64,000 nt of DNA from Leifsonia sp. 466MF (GTDB taxonomy: Bacteria; Actinomycetota; Actinomycetes; Actinomycetales; Microbacteriaceae), in the NCBI RefSeq assembly GCF_900100265.1, contig NZ_LT629696.1:3100001-3164000 (forward strand). The letters are read 5' to 3'. A program made the position numbers and the translations under genes. Position 1 is the first letter of the stretch, and each line of letters starts with the position of its first letter. Below are positions 32,976 to 40,761 of the stretch, piece by piece. The notes under the pieces are model-generated. The model did not search any database. It was not told the DNA's origin and was given only the letters and a program-made list of their open reading frames with translations.

Positions 32976-33440
32976 TCAGCCGTCGTCGCGCGGCCCCGTC
33001 AGCTCGTGCAGGAGGCGCGCGAGCGTGCGGAGGTCGGCGACCGACCAGTCGGCGGTGCGCTCGAAGAAGACGGTTCCGCGCAGGTCGAGCGCCTCGCGCA
33101 CCCGCTCGGCGCCGGCGGGCGTCAGCGATACCCGCACGGCCCGGCCGTCGGTCGGGTCGGGGGTGCTCTCGACGAGGCCGGCGGCCTTCAGCTGGCGGAT
33201 GAGGGCGCTGGTGGAGCTGCGGTCCATCGCGACCGCGTCGGCCACGGTGCTCGGGTTCGCCGGGCCGTAGGCATACAGCCAGCGTGCCACATGGAAGGCG
33301 GCCGGCTGGACGCCCGGGTGGAAGACGGCGGCGCTGCGCTCGGTGAGGGCACGGGATGCGCTGAGCAGGGCGTTCAGCTCGACGCCGAGGGCGAGCTCGG
33401 CTGCCCGGCGGTCCGCGCCCGCCTGTGAGTTAGTGGACAT
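32976..33440 (-). CDS. MarR-family transcriptional regulator
   Basis: A 154-residue MarR protein. The winged helix core is NPSTVADAVAMDRSSTSALI, RQLKAAGLVESTPDPTDGRA and VRVSLTPAGAERV, with helical dimerisation segments at both ends. Only 28 bases separate it from the divergent SDR gene, and a dyad lies in that gap, so it very likely represses the SDR gene and itself. The inducer is unknown. Confidence 0.9.
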   Translation of the reverse strand: MSTNSQAGADRRAAELALGVELNALLSASRALTERSAAVFHPGVQPAAFHVARWLYAYGPANPSTVADAVAMDRSSTSALIRQLKAAGLVESTPDPTDGRAVRVSLTPAGAERVREALDLRGTVFFERTADWSVADLRTLARLLHELTGPRDDG

Positions 33441-33444
33441 TTCC

Positions 33445-33461
33445 CCATCAATTCTTTATGG
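33445..33461. promoter_or_regulatory. Candidate MarR operator
   Basis: CCATCAA-TTC-TTTATGG is a near-perfect 7-3-7 inverted repeat (six of seven pairs) filling most of the 28-base divergent gap between the MarR and SDR starts. Confidence 0.5.
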
Positions 33462-33468
33462 TGTGGAG

Positions 33469-34350
33469 ATGCCCACTTTATCCGGCTCGTCCGCGCATCC
33501 ACCGACCATCGTCATCACCGGCGCCACCAGCGGCCTCGGGCGGCTCGCCGCCATCGAGCTGGCCCGCCAGGGCGCCCGACTGGCGATCACGGCTCGGGAT
33601 GCCCGCCGCGCCGATGCCACGCGCGCCGAGATCGAAGAGGTCCACCCGGGCGCGGAGGTCCGCATGTTCTCGGCCGACCTCACCCGCCTGGACGACGTCC
33701 GCCGGGTCGGGCGGGAGATCGCCGGCGCCTACGAGCAGGTCGACGTCCTCGTGAACAACGCCGGCATCCACGCGTTCGAGCAGCGGGTGACCGCCGATGG
33801 CTTCCCCGAGATGGTCGCCGTGAACTACCTCGCGCCGTGGCTGCTCACGCGGGAGCTGCTCCCCGTGCTCACGCGGACGCCGGGAGCGCGGATCGTGAAC
33901 GTCGCCTCCGAAGCCTCCCGTCGGCACGGCACGCTCGCGCTGCCCGAGGATCTGACCGACACGACTCCGTTCACCGCGCGGGGATCCTCCGTCGTCTACG
34001 GAAAGACGAAGCTCCTCGACATCATGTTCACCCGGGAGCTCGCCCGGCGGATCGAGGACACCGGCGTCACCGCGAACTGCCTCGACCCGGGCTTCAACGT
34101 GACCGGTCTGGGACGGGAGCTGCGCTTCGCCGCACCGCTCGAGCGCGTGTTGCGCCTGCTGCGTGTCGGCGACCCCGCCAGAGGCGCGGGATTGATCGTC
34201 CGGCTGGCCACCGATCCCGCGTTCGCGGGCAGGAACGGCGGGTACTACTCGGTGCGGAGTGCGAAGCCGTTGACGCCGGCGCACCCGGGTGGAGACCCGG
34301 AGTGGCAGCGGCGGCTGTGGGACGAGACGGAACGCCTTCTCGGCGTGTGA
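33469..34350 (+). CDS. Short-chain dehydrogenase/reductase
   Basis: A 293-residue SDR of the retinol-dehydrogenase/WW-oxidoreductase-like type. The cofactor motif is VITGATSGLGRLAAIELARQ (TGxxxGxG), followed by NNAGIH, a serine in IVNVASEASRR, and the catalytic YGKTK (YxxxK). The longer C-terminal part (RVLRLLRVGDPARGAGLIVR, GGYYSVRSAKPLTPA) matches that group. It is divergently transcribed from MarR and ends at a strong shared terminator. Probably an NADP-dependent reductase of a small or hydrophobic carbonyl compound. Confidence 0.88.
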   Translation: MPTLSGSSAHPPTIVITGATSGLGRLAAIELARQGARLAITARDARRADATRAEIEEVHPGAEVRMFSADLTRLDDVRRVGREIAGAYEQVDVLVNNAGIHAFEQRVTADGFPEMVAVNYLAPWLLTRELLPVLTRTPGARIVNVASEASRRHGTLALPEDLTDTTPFTARGSSVVYGKTKLLDIMFTRELARRIEDTGVTANCLDPGFNVTGLGRELRFAAPLERVLRLLRVGDPARGAGLIVRLATDPAFAGRNGGYYSVRSAKPLTPAHPGGDPEWQRRLWDETERLLGV

Positions 34351-34384
34351 CGGACGCCGGCGGGGACATCCCCGCCGGCGTCCG
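34351..34384. terminator. Bidirectional terminator
   Basis: CGGACGCCGGCGGG pairs with CCCGCCGGCGTCCG across 34351-34384, giving a stem of about 14 bp with a 6-base loop (GACATC). It sits between the SDR stop and the stop of the convergent binding-protein gene. Confidence 0.85.
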
Positions 34385-34390
34385 CGGGCA

Positions 34391-36073
34391 CTACTTCTTC
34401 GACGCGTCGTACGCCTTCTGCAGCGTGCTGAGGTAGTCCTTCAGCCCGAGCCCGTCGAAGCCCTTCACGTAGGAGTCCCAGTCGCTGTCGAGGCTCTTCG
34501 AACCCGTGATGAACGCCAGGGCGTTCTGAGTCACGTAGTTGTCGATGTTCGTCTGCTGCGTGGCCACCTGGGTCGCCTTCGCGGGATCCGGCCACACCTT
34601 CCAGCTCGGGTAGATCTGGCTCTTGTCCTCGTGGCCCTGGTAGAGCTGCGTCGCCTCGAACAGGCGGCGCTCGTACCCGGACGTGTCGTAGATGTCCGTC
34701 GGCACGGCCTGCGACTCACGGAACGCAGCGTTCTGGTTGTAGGTGGACAGCGCGCCCCACTGGACGGCGTTCGCCTCATCCTGAGGCAGCTGCAGGTTGA
34801 CGAACTGCGCCTTCACGTCCGGGTTGAGCGCCTCGGAGCCCGCGGGCGCCTTGTCCCAGCCCTTGCCCTCCGGGCCGAAGTTGCCGTCGAGCTGGCCCTT
34901 CTCGGTGAACAGGTAGTTCACGAGCTTGATCGCGGCCACCTGGTCGTTCTTCGACGCCTTGTTCGTGAGCATGAACGTCGCGCCCGGCGTGCTGCCGAAG
35001 GCGTACGTGGCGTAGTCCGCTCCGTCCGGACCGGTGAGCGGCGGGACGGCGTCGTACTGCTTGTCGCGGCCGTCCTTCGCGCCGGGGCTGACGAAGATGT
35101 ACGGGTGCAGCCCGCTCGCGCTCCCGAGCAGCACCGGACCCTCGTTGTTGCCCTCCTGGGCGAGCGCCGCGGGGTTCTGCGTGAACGCGCCCTTGTCGAT
35201 CAGACCCGCATCCCACAACGACTTGATGTACTTCAGGCCCTCGCGCCAGCCGTCCTTGTTCGCCTGGATGTCGACCTTGCCCTTGTTGAGGACCGTCGTC
35301 GACTGGATGCCCTTGTCCGGGTTCTGCGGGTCGTAAATGAACCCGTTCATGAAGAACGGGATCAGGGTGTCGTGCGAGTCGCCGCTGAGCGGGATCTCGT
35401 CCTTCTGACCATTGCCGTTCGGGTCGTCGTTCTTGAACGCCTCGAGCACCTTCGTCATCTCGTCGGTGGTCTTGGGCATCTGGAGGCCGAGCTTCTTCAG
35501 CCACTCCGTGTTCATCCAGAGCTTCGACGGGTACTGGATGTGCAGTGTCTCGGCCAGCTGCGGCAGGCCGTAGATCTTGCCGTCGGGCGAGGTCGCCATC
35601 GCCTTGTAGTCCGGGTTGCTGTCGAGCGCCTTCTGGATGTCGGGGGCGTACTGCTTGATGAGGTCGTTCAGCGGCAGCGCGACGCCCTGCTTCGCCAGCT
35701 TCTCGACGTCGACCTGATTGAACTGGTCCACCCAGGGGATGAGGAGGAACGCGTCGGGGTAGTCGCCGCTCGCCATCAGGATCTGACGCTTCTCCGGTGC
35801 CACCGACGAATCCTGCGTCGTGGTCTGCCAGGAGAACTTGATGTTGAACTTCTTCTCCACCTCCTTGGTGAAGGCGTTGGTGGCCAGGTCCTGTCCGGTG
35901 CCCTGCTGGGCGAAGACGCTCAGGTGCGCCGTCCCGCCGATCTTGTCGTCGGCACCCGACCCGCTCGCGGGGGTGCAGGCGGAGAGGGCGAGCAGCGCGG
36001 CGGTGCCGCCCACCGCGGCGACGAGCGCCCGCGACCGGACCCGGCGGGGTCGTCGATCAGTCTTCGAGAACAT
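34391..36073 (-). CDS. Carbohydrate ABC transporter substrate-binding lipoprotein (LplA/YtcQ type)
   Basis: A 560-residue lipoprotein with signal peptide and lipobox LALSAC|T at about residue 33. It has the large binding-protein form used with LplB/LplC-type permeases for oligosaccharides. Typical motifs are MASGDYPDAFL, KIYGLPQLAETLHIQYPSKL and LWMNTEWLKKLGLQMPKTTD. An EF-hand-like loop DDPNGNGQKDEIPL follows, as in Paenibacillus and Bacillus relatives. AAAGGAGG precedes the start. It heads towards a terminator, while the two permease genes lie just upstream on the same strand. With GH95, GH36 and GH27 nearby, plant or host oligosaccharides are the likely cargo. Confidence 0.92.
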   Translation of the reverse strand: MFSKTDRRPRRVRSRALVAAVGGTAALLALSACTPASGSGADDKIGGTAHLSVFAQQGTGQDLATNAFTKEVEKKFNIKFSWQTTTQDSSVAPEKRQILMASGDYPDAFLLIPWVDQFNQVDVEKLAKQGVALPLNDLIKQYAPDIQKALDSNPDYKAMATSPDGKIYGLPQLAETLHIQYPSKLWMNTEWLKKLGLQMPKTTDEMTKVLEAFKNDDPNGNGQKDEIPLSGDSHDTLIPFFMNGFIYDPQNPDKGIQSTTVLNKGKVDIQANKDGWREGLKYIKSLWDAGLIDKGAFTQNPAALAQEGNNEGPVLLGSASGLHPYIFVSPGAKDGRDKQYDAVPPLTGPDGADYATYAFGSTPGATFMLTNKASKNDQVAAIKLVNYLFTEKGQLDGNFGPEGKGWDKAPAGSEALNPDVKAQFVNLQLPQDEANAVQWGALSTYNQNAAFRESQAVPTDIYDTSGYERRLFEATQLYQGHEDKSQIYPSWKVWPDPAKATQVATQQTNIDNYVTQNALAFITGSKSLDSDWDSYVKGFDGLGLKDYLSTLQKAYDASKK

Positions 36074-36158
36074 GGTGCGTTCCTCCTTTGGAACTTCGGG
36101 TGTGTCAGTGATGTGGATGGTGCCGTGTGTGGTGGGAGATGATGCTCGATCGGCCGGC

Positions 36159-37109
36159 TCAGCCTTTGACGGAACCGATGAGCACGCCTTTGTTGAAGTA
36201 CCGGGCGACGAACGGATAGATGATCAGCACCGGGACGCTCGTGATCACGATGAGCGCGTACTTGAGGAGGTTCACGAGCTCCTGGTTCTGCGCCTGAGCC
36301 GCCAGGTCGCTCACGCCCCCGTTGGTCGCGTTGAGCACCAGGATGTTGCGCAGGACGAGTTGGAGCGGGAACAGGTCGGAGCTCTTCAGATAGAGGAGCG
36401 CGTCGAAGTAGCCGTTCCACTGGCCGATCGCGTACATGAGCGCGATGACGGCGATCAGGGGCTTCGAGAGCGGGAGCACGACGGTCCACAGGAACCGGAA
36501 GTCGCTCGCACCGTCGAGGGACGCGGCCTCGACGAGCTCTTCGGGGATCGCCGAGCGGAAGAACGTCCGCGCGATGATGACCTGCCATACCGCGACCGCC
36601 TGCGGCAGCAGGAGCGCCCAGCGCGTGTCGAGGAGGCCGAGGTTCTGCACGACCATGTAGGTCGGGATCAGTCCGCCGCTGAAGAGCATGGTGAACAGCA
36701 GCAGCGACATGATCACGTTGCGGCCCATGAACGACGGGCGCGACAGCGGCCACGCGATGCAGACCGTGAGGGTGGTGCTGATCAGGGTGCCCGCGACCAT
36801 GTAGAACAGCGAGTTGGCGTAGCCCATCAGCACCTGCGGGTCCGCCAGGACCGTCTGGTAGCCCTTGAGCGTGAAATCCACCGGCCAGAGGAAGACCTGG
36901 CCCGCCGTCACCGCATGCGGCGAGGAGAACGAGCTGGCGAGGATGAACAGCAGGGGCAGGAGGACGACGAGGACCGCCAGCGTGAGCCCGAGGTAGATGA
37001 CGACGAGCAGCGCGCGGTCGCCCGGAGACTCCTTGATACGGCGGGGCTTCTTGATGCGCTTCGCACGCGCCTTCTGCCGCGCGCGCTCGGCCGGAAGATC
37101 GATGGTCAC
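36159..37109 (-). CDS. Carbohydrate ABC transporter permease (LplC/YtcP type)
   Basis: A permease of about 316 residues, six helices, CUT1 family. The cytoplasmic coupling loop is EELVEAASLDGASDFRFLWT (EAA motif), followed by VVLPLSKPLIAVIALMYAIG. The basic N-terminus (RARQKARAKRIKKPRRIKES) is cytoplasmic. GTG at 37109 overlaps the stop of the upstream permease (GTGA); GTG at 37112 is equally possible. It works with the 37-38 kb permease and the large binding protein. No ATPase gene is present, so a shared MsiK-type ATPase is probably used. Confidence 0.9.
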   Translation of the reverse strand: MTIDLPAERARQKARAKRIKKPRRIKESPGDRALLVVIYLGLTLAVLVVLLPLLFILASSFSSPHAVTAGQVFLWPVDFTLKGYQTVLADPQVLMGYANSLFYMVAGTLISTTLTVCIAWPLSRPSFMGRNVIMSLLLFTMLFSGGLIPTYMVVQNLGLLDTRWALLLPQAVAVWQVIIARTFFRSAIPEELVEAASLDGASDFRFLWTVVLPLSKPLIAVIALMYAIGQWNGYFDALLYLKSSDLFPLQLVLRNILVLNATNGGVSDLAAQAQNQELVNLLKYALIVITSVPVLIIYPFVARYFNKGVLIGSVKG

Positions 37110-38110
37110 CACAGTCCGCTCCCACTCACTCGGCGTGCCACCCAGTTGACGACCAGCAGGAGCACGAGGTTCACGACGGAATTGAAGAGGCCGACGGCGG
37201 TCGCCGTCCCGAAGTCGGCGTTGAGGATGCCCAGTTTGTAGACGTAGGTGGCGATGATCTCCGACTGCCCCAGGTTGAGCGGGTTCTGCAGCAGGTAGAC
37301 CTTCTCGAAGCCGATCGCCATGATGTTCCCGACGCTCAGGATGAGCACGATCATGGCCGTCGGCATGATCCCGGGGATGTCGACGTGCCAGATCTTCCGC
37401 AGGCGGGAGGCGCCGTCCATCCGCGCGGCCTCGTAGAGCGACGGGTCGATGCCGGAGAGCGCCGCCATGTAGATGACGGCGGAGTAGCCCGCGGTCTGCC
37501 ACACGTCCGACCAGACGTAGATGTTGCGGAAGTAGTCGGGGTTGCCCAGTAGGTCGGGCGACGGGACCCCGAAGAACCCGAAGACCTGGCTGATGACGCC
37601 CAGTCGCGGGGCCATGATCAGGATGAGCATCGACACGACGACCACCGTGGAGATGAAGTACGGAGCGTACGTGACCATCTGCACGGTCTTCTGGAACCAC
37701 CGGTGACGCACCTCGTTGAGCGCGAGCGCCAGGATGATCGGGATGGGGAAGCTCGCCAGCACCGCGTACCCGGAGAGGATCAGGGTGTTCGAGACCAGGG
37801 TGGGGAACTGCGGGTTCTGCAGCATCGCCTGGAAGTTCGCGAAGTCGTTCCAGGGACTCCCCCACACGCCCAGCACCGGGCTGTAGTCCTTGAACGCGAT
37901 GATCGCGTTGGAGATCGGCACGTACTTGAAGATCGCGAAGTAGGCGAGGGGCAGCACCGTCAGCAGGTACAGCTGCCAGTGCCGTCGGAGCGCGATGCGC
38001 CAGCGCTGACCGAGGGTCCTGCGCCGGGTCGTCACGCGGGCTTTCGGCGGCGGAGTGGTCCGAGCCGGTTGCCGGGTGGTGGTGGTCGTCATGGGCGGGG
38101 CGCTGGTCAT
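37106..38110 (-). CDS. Carbohydrate ABC transporter permease (LplB type)
   Basis: A permease of about 334 residues with six helices. Markers are LYLLTVLPLAYFAIFKYVPI, the EAA loop DPSLYEAARMDGASRLRKIW, and a C-terminal TAVGLFNSVVNLVLLLVVNW. The start at 38110 is a best guess among several (TTG at 38131, ATG at 38092); none has a strong ribosome binding site. It is the first gene of the permease-permease-binding protein operon and is divergent from a ROK regulator. Confidence 0.88.
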   Translation of the reverse strand: MTSAPPMTTTTTRQPARTTPPPKARVTTRRRTLGQRWRIALRRHWQLYLLTVLPLAYFAIFKYVPISNAIIAFKDYSPVLGVWGSPWNDFANFQAMLQNPQFPTLVSNTLILSGYAVLASFPIPIILALALNEVRHRWFQKTVQMVTYAPYFISTVVVVSMLILIMAPRLGVISQVFGFFGVPSPDLLGNPDYFRNIYVWSDVWQTAGYSAVIYMAALSGIDPSLYEAARMDGASRLRKIWHVDIPGIMPTAMIVLILSVGNIMAIGFEKVYLLQNPLNLGQSEIIATYVYKLGILNADFGTATAVGLFNSVVNLVLLLVVNWVARRVSGSGLW

Positions 38111-38347
38111 CCGCGCACCGCCGGGTGCCAACGGTGTTGCCGCTTCGTCATCGAAGACTCCTGAACAGATCGAGCCGGATGGACGCTCGGTCCGCCCGGA
38201 CTGGATACAGCAAAACCTATTTCCTTACCGTTGTCAATAATCTATCCTGACAGCAGGCGCACTCCGCCGCGCGACCCTGCGATCCTCCCGTATTCGCGCG
38301 AATCGTGGACGCTGCGCATTCGAACACGAAAGAAAGAAAGCGACACG
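38111..38347. promoter_or_regulatory. Divergent promoter region, permease operon / ROK regulator
   Basis: About 237 bases with no gene. The AT-rich part (38210-38260) contains TTATTGACAACGGTAA on the minus strand, where TTGACA (38236-38231) is a good -35 for the permease operon. The half-site TTATTGACA resembles half of the 25-base palindrome at 43205-43229, so the same ROK-type regulator may bind both. The ROK start has the purine-rich GAAAGAAAGAAAG before it. Confidence 0.5.
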
Positions 38348-39556
38348 ATGGGGTACTCTCTCGACATGCCACTCGATGACGTGGGCACCCGTCGGCGGCC
38401 GGAGCTGGGGACTCCCCGGTCGGCCGAGATCTTCACGCGCATCATCACGCACGGACCGGTCAGCCGGCTCGACATCGGCCGTCTCACCGGCCTGTCGCAG
38501 GCGAAGGTGACGAAGACGGTCAATCCGCTCATCGAGGGCGGTTACGTGACCGTGGGCGAGCACGCAGAGCACTCCTTTCCCGGCCGCCCCGTCCGTCCCC
38601 TCAGCGTCGTCTCGCGGTCGATGATCGCGATCGGGGTCAAGGTGAATGCGGACGAGATCTTCGCCGTGACCGTCAGCCTGGGCAACGAGGTGCTCGGCTC
38701 CACCCGTCGCCGGCTCAAGAGCCACGACCCGGAGAGCACGGTCGCCGCCATCGTGACGTCGGTGACGTCGCTCATCGCCCAGCTCGGCGAGACGGCTGCG
38801 AACCTCACCGGCGTCGGCGTCTCGGTCTCAGGCGATATCGACAGCACGACCGGGCTCGTCCGCGACTCCCCGCTGCTCGGCTGGACTCACTTCCCGCTGG
38901 GCAGCCGCCTGGCGGACGAGATCCCGCTGCCGATCACCGTCGAGAACGACGTGAGGGCCCTCGCGAAGTCCGAGCAGTGGTTCGGAGCGGGCAGGGACGT
39001 GGAGTCGTTCGCCATCATCACGATCGGTGCGGGCATCGGATGCGGCATCTACGTGAACGACGACGTGGTCGTCGGCGCTCACGGCGTCGCGGGCGAGATC
39101 GGGCACCTCCCGCTCGCATCGTCCGACGCCCTGTGCGTGTGCGGCCGCCGCGGGTGCGTCGAGGCCGTCGCCTCATCCCGGGCCATCCGCGACGCGGTGA
39201 GCCTGGAGAGAGGGGAGCCGGACCTCACCCTGGCGGACGTCATCCGTCTCGCACACGAGGGCGACCCCGCAGCCGTCGACGCCTTCGAGCGGGCGGGCAC
39301 GGCCATCGGCGCCGCGGTGGCCGCCACTGTGAACCTGTTCGGGCCCGAAGTGGTGGTGATCGCCGGCGAGGGCGTCATGGACTACGACCTCTACGAGCGC
39401 CGGTTCCGCGAGGAGTTCCTTGCGCACGCGTTCGGCGCCGCTGCCAACTGCCGCCTGGTCGTCCGCCGCCACACCTTCACCGATTGGGCCCGCGGCGCTG
39501 CGGTGGCCGCGCTCCGCGAATCCATCACCGTCTCGCCCCAGCAGACCGCGGACTGA
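38348..39556 (+). CDS. ROK-family transcriptional regulator
   Basis: A 402-residue ROK repressor. The N-terminal winged helix spans about residues 20-75 (SRLDIGRLTGLSQAKVTKTV, NPLIEGGYVTVG). The kinase-like fold follows, with GVSVSGDIDSTTG, ENDVRALA, and the zinc motif CVCGRRGCVE. The usual ATP phosphate-1 motif is replaced by GVKVNADEI, so it is a sugar-sensing regulator and not a kinase. It is divergent from the LplBC importer, which it probably represses. It is convergent with a clear paralogue only six bases away. Confidence 0.92.
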   Translation: MGYSLDMPLDDVGTRRRPELGTPRSAEIFTRIITHGPVSRLDIGRLTGLSQAKVTKTVNPLIEGGYVTVGEHAEHSFPGRPVRPLSVVSRSMIAIGVKVNADEIFAVTVSLGNEVLGSTRRRLKSHDPESTVAAIVTSVTSLIAQLGETAANLTGVGVSVSGDIDSTTGLVRDSPLLGWTHFPLGSRLADEIPLPITVENDVRALAKSEQWFGAGRDVESFAIITIGAGIGCGIYVNDDVVVGAHGVAGEIGHLPLASSDALCVCGRRGCVEAVASSRAIRDAVSLERGEPDLTLADVIRLAHEGDPAAVDAFERAGTAIGAAVAATVNLFGPEVVVIAGEGVMDYDLYERRFREEFLAHAFGAAANCRLVVRRHTFTDWARGAAVAALRESITVSPQQTAD

Positions 39557-39562
39557 GGCGCG

Positions 39563-40729
39563 TCACACGACGAGGGAGCGGATGGCCGAGGCGGCCGCGC
39601 CACGCGCCCAGTCCTCGAAGGTGTGCGGCCTCACGACGATGCGGCAGCGGCCGGCGGACTCGAACACGTGCTCGGCATAGGCAGCGCGAAGACGCTCCTC
39701 GAAGAGCCCGAACTCGACGACGCCCTCGCCGCCGATGATGACGAGCTCCGGTCCGACCATGTTGACCAGGCTGGCGATCGCCAGTCCGATGACGGCACCG
39801 GCCTCGCCGAACGCTTCGACGGCCGCCCGATCCCCCGCGTGCGCCAGCGCGACGGCCTCCTCCACCGTGACGGGCCGGCCGTGGGCCGCGGAGACCGCCG
39901 CGACGATCGCGCTGGTCGCGGCGACCGCCTCGACGCAGCCGCGACGCCCGCAGGCGCAGACGCGGTCGGGCGACGTCAGCGGCAGGTGGCCGATCTCGCC
40001 CGCGACCCCGTAAGCGCCCTCCACGACCTCGCCGTTCAGGTGGAGTCCGCTGCCGATGCCGCGCCCGATCGTGACGATGGCGAACGAGCGCGTGCCGAGC
40101 CCGACGCCGAACCAGTGCTCGCCGATCGTCAGCGCTCGCACGTCGTTGTCCACCACGATCTCGGCGTCGAGGTGCTCGCGCAGCGCGGCGGCGAGCTCCA
40201 CACCGTGCCAGCCCATGATGGCCGAGTCGCGGACGATGCCGGTCGCCGTGTCCACGTCGCCCGACACCGAGACGCCGATGGAGGCGACGCTCGACCGGAG
40301 GTCGCCGAGCGGCTCCTGCAGGCGGGCGCACATTCGGACGATGGCGTCCACCACCGCGACCGGATCGTGCGACGCCAGCTCCACGCGATCGGAGGCGATG
40401 ATCCTCGTGGTCAGATCGGTCGCCACGCCGATGAGCTCATCGACGTTCACCTTGATCCCGAGCGCGATGACGGAGTCCGGGACCACCGCGACCGGGTTCG
40501 CGGGCCGGCCCGGCAAGCCGGTGGGCGTGACGCCGAGCGAATCGTCGACGAGACCGGCGGCCAGCAGTGGCGTCACCGCCTTGGTGACCGCGGCCTGCGA
40601 CAGGCCGGTGAGCCGGGCGACGTCGATCCGGCTGATCGGGCTGCGGGTGAGGATGGTGGTGAAGACACGGGTCGCCGCCTCCGATGACGATCCGAGCAGC
40701 GCTGTCCGCGCTCGCAGCTCGTCGTTCAT
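39563..40729 (-). CDS. ROK-family transcriptional regulator, paralogue
   Basis: A 388-residue ROK repressor sharing the build of its convergent neighbour: winged helix (SRIDVARLTGLSQAAVTKAV), GIKVNVDELIGVATDLTTRI, GVSVSGDVDTATGIVRDSAI, DNDVRAL and zinc motif CACGRRGCVE. The ATP-binding motif is again degenerate. GAGAGAG lies before the ATG. It follows the GH95 gene by 32 bases on the same strand and is probably co-transcribed with it, so it is a good candidate to control the GH95/GH36 promoter. Confidence 0.92.
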   Translation of the reverse strand: MNDELRARTALLGSSSEAATRVFTTILTRSPISRIDVARLTGLSQAAVTKAVTPLLAAGLVDDSLGVTPTGLPGRPANPVAVVPDSVIALGIKVNVDELIGVATDLTTRIIASDRVELASHDPVAVVDAIVRMCARLQEPLGDLRSSVASIGVSVSGDVDTATGIVRDSAIMGWHGVELAAALREHLDAEIVVDNDVRALTIGEHWFGVGLGTRSFAIVTIGRGIGSGLHLNGEVVEGAYGVAGEIGHLPLTSPDRVCACGRRGCVEAVAATSAIVAAVSAAHGRPVTVEEAVALAHAGDRAAVEAFGEAGAVIGLAIASLVNMVGPELVIIGGEGVVEFGLFEERLRAAYAEHVFESAGRCRIVVRPHTFEDWARGAAASAIRSLVV

Positions 40730-40761
40730 GGGGTGCTCTCTCCGGTCGGGGTGCTTCCACC

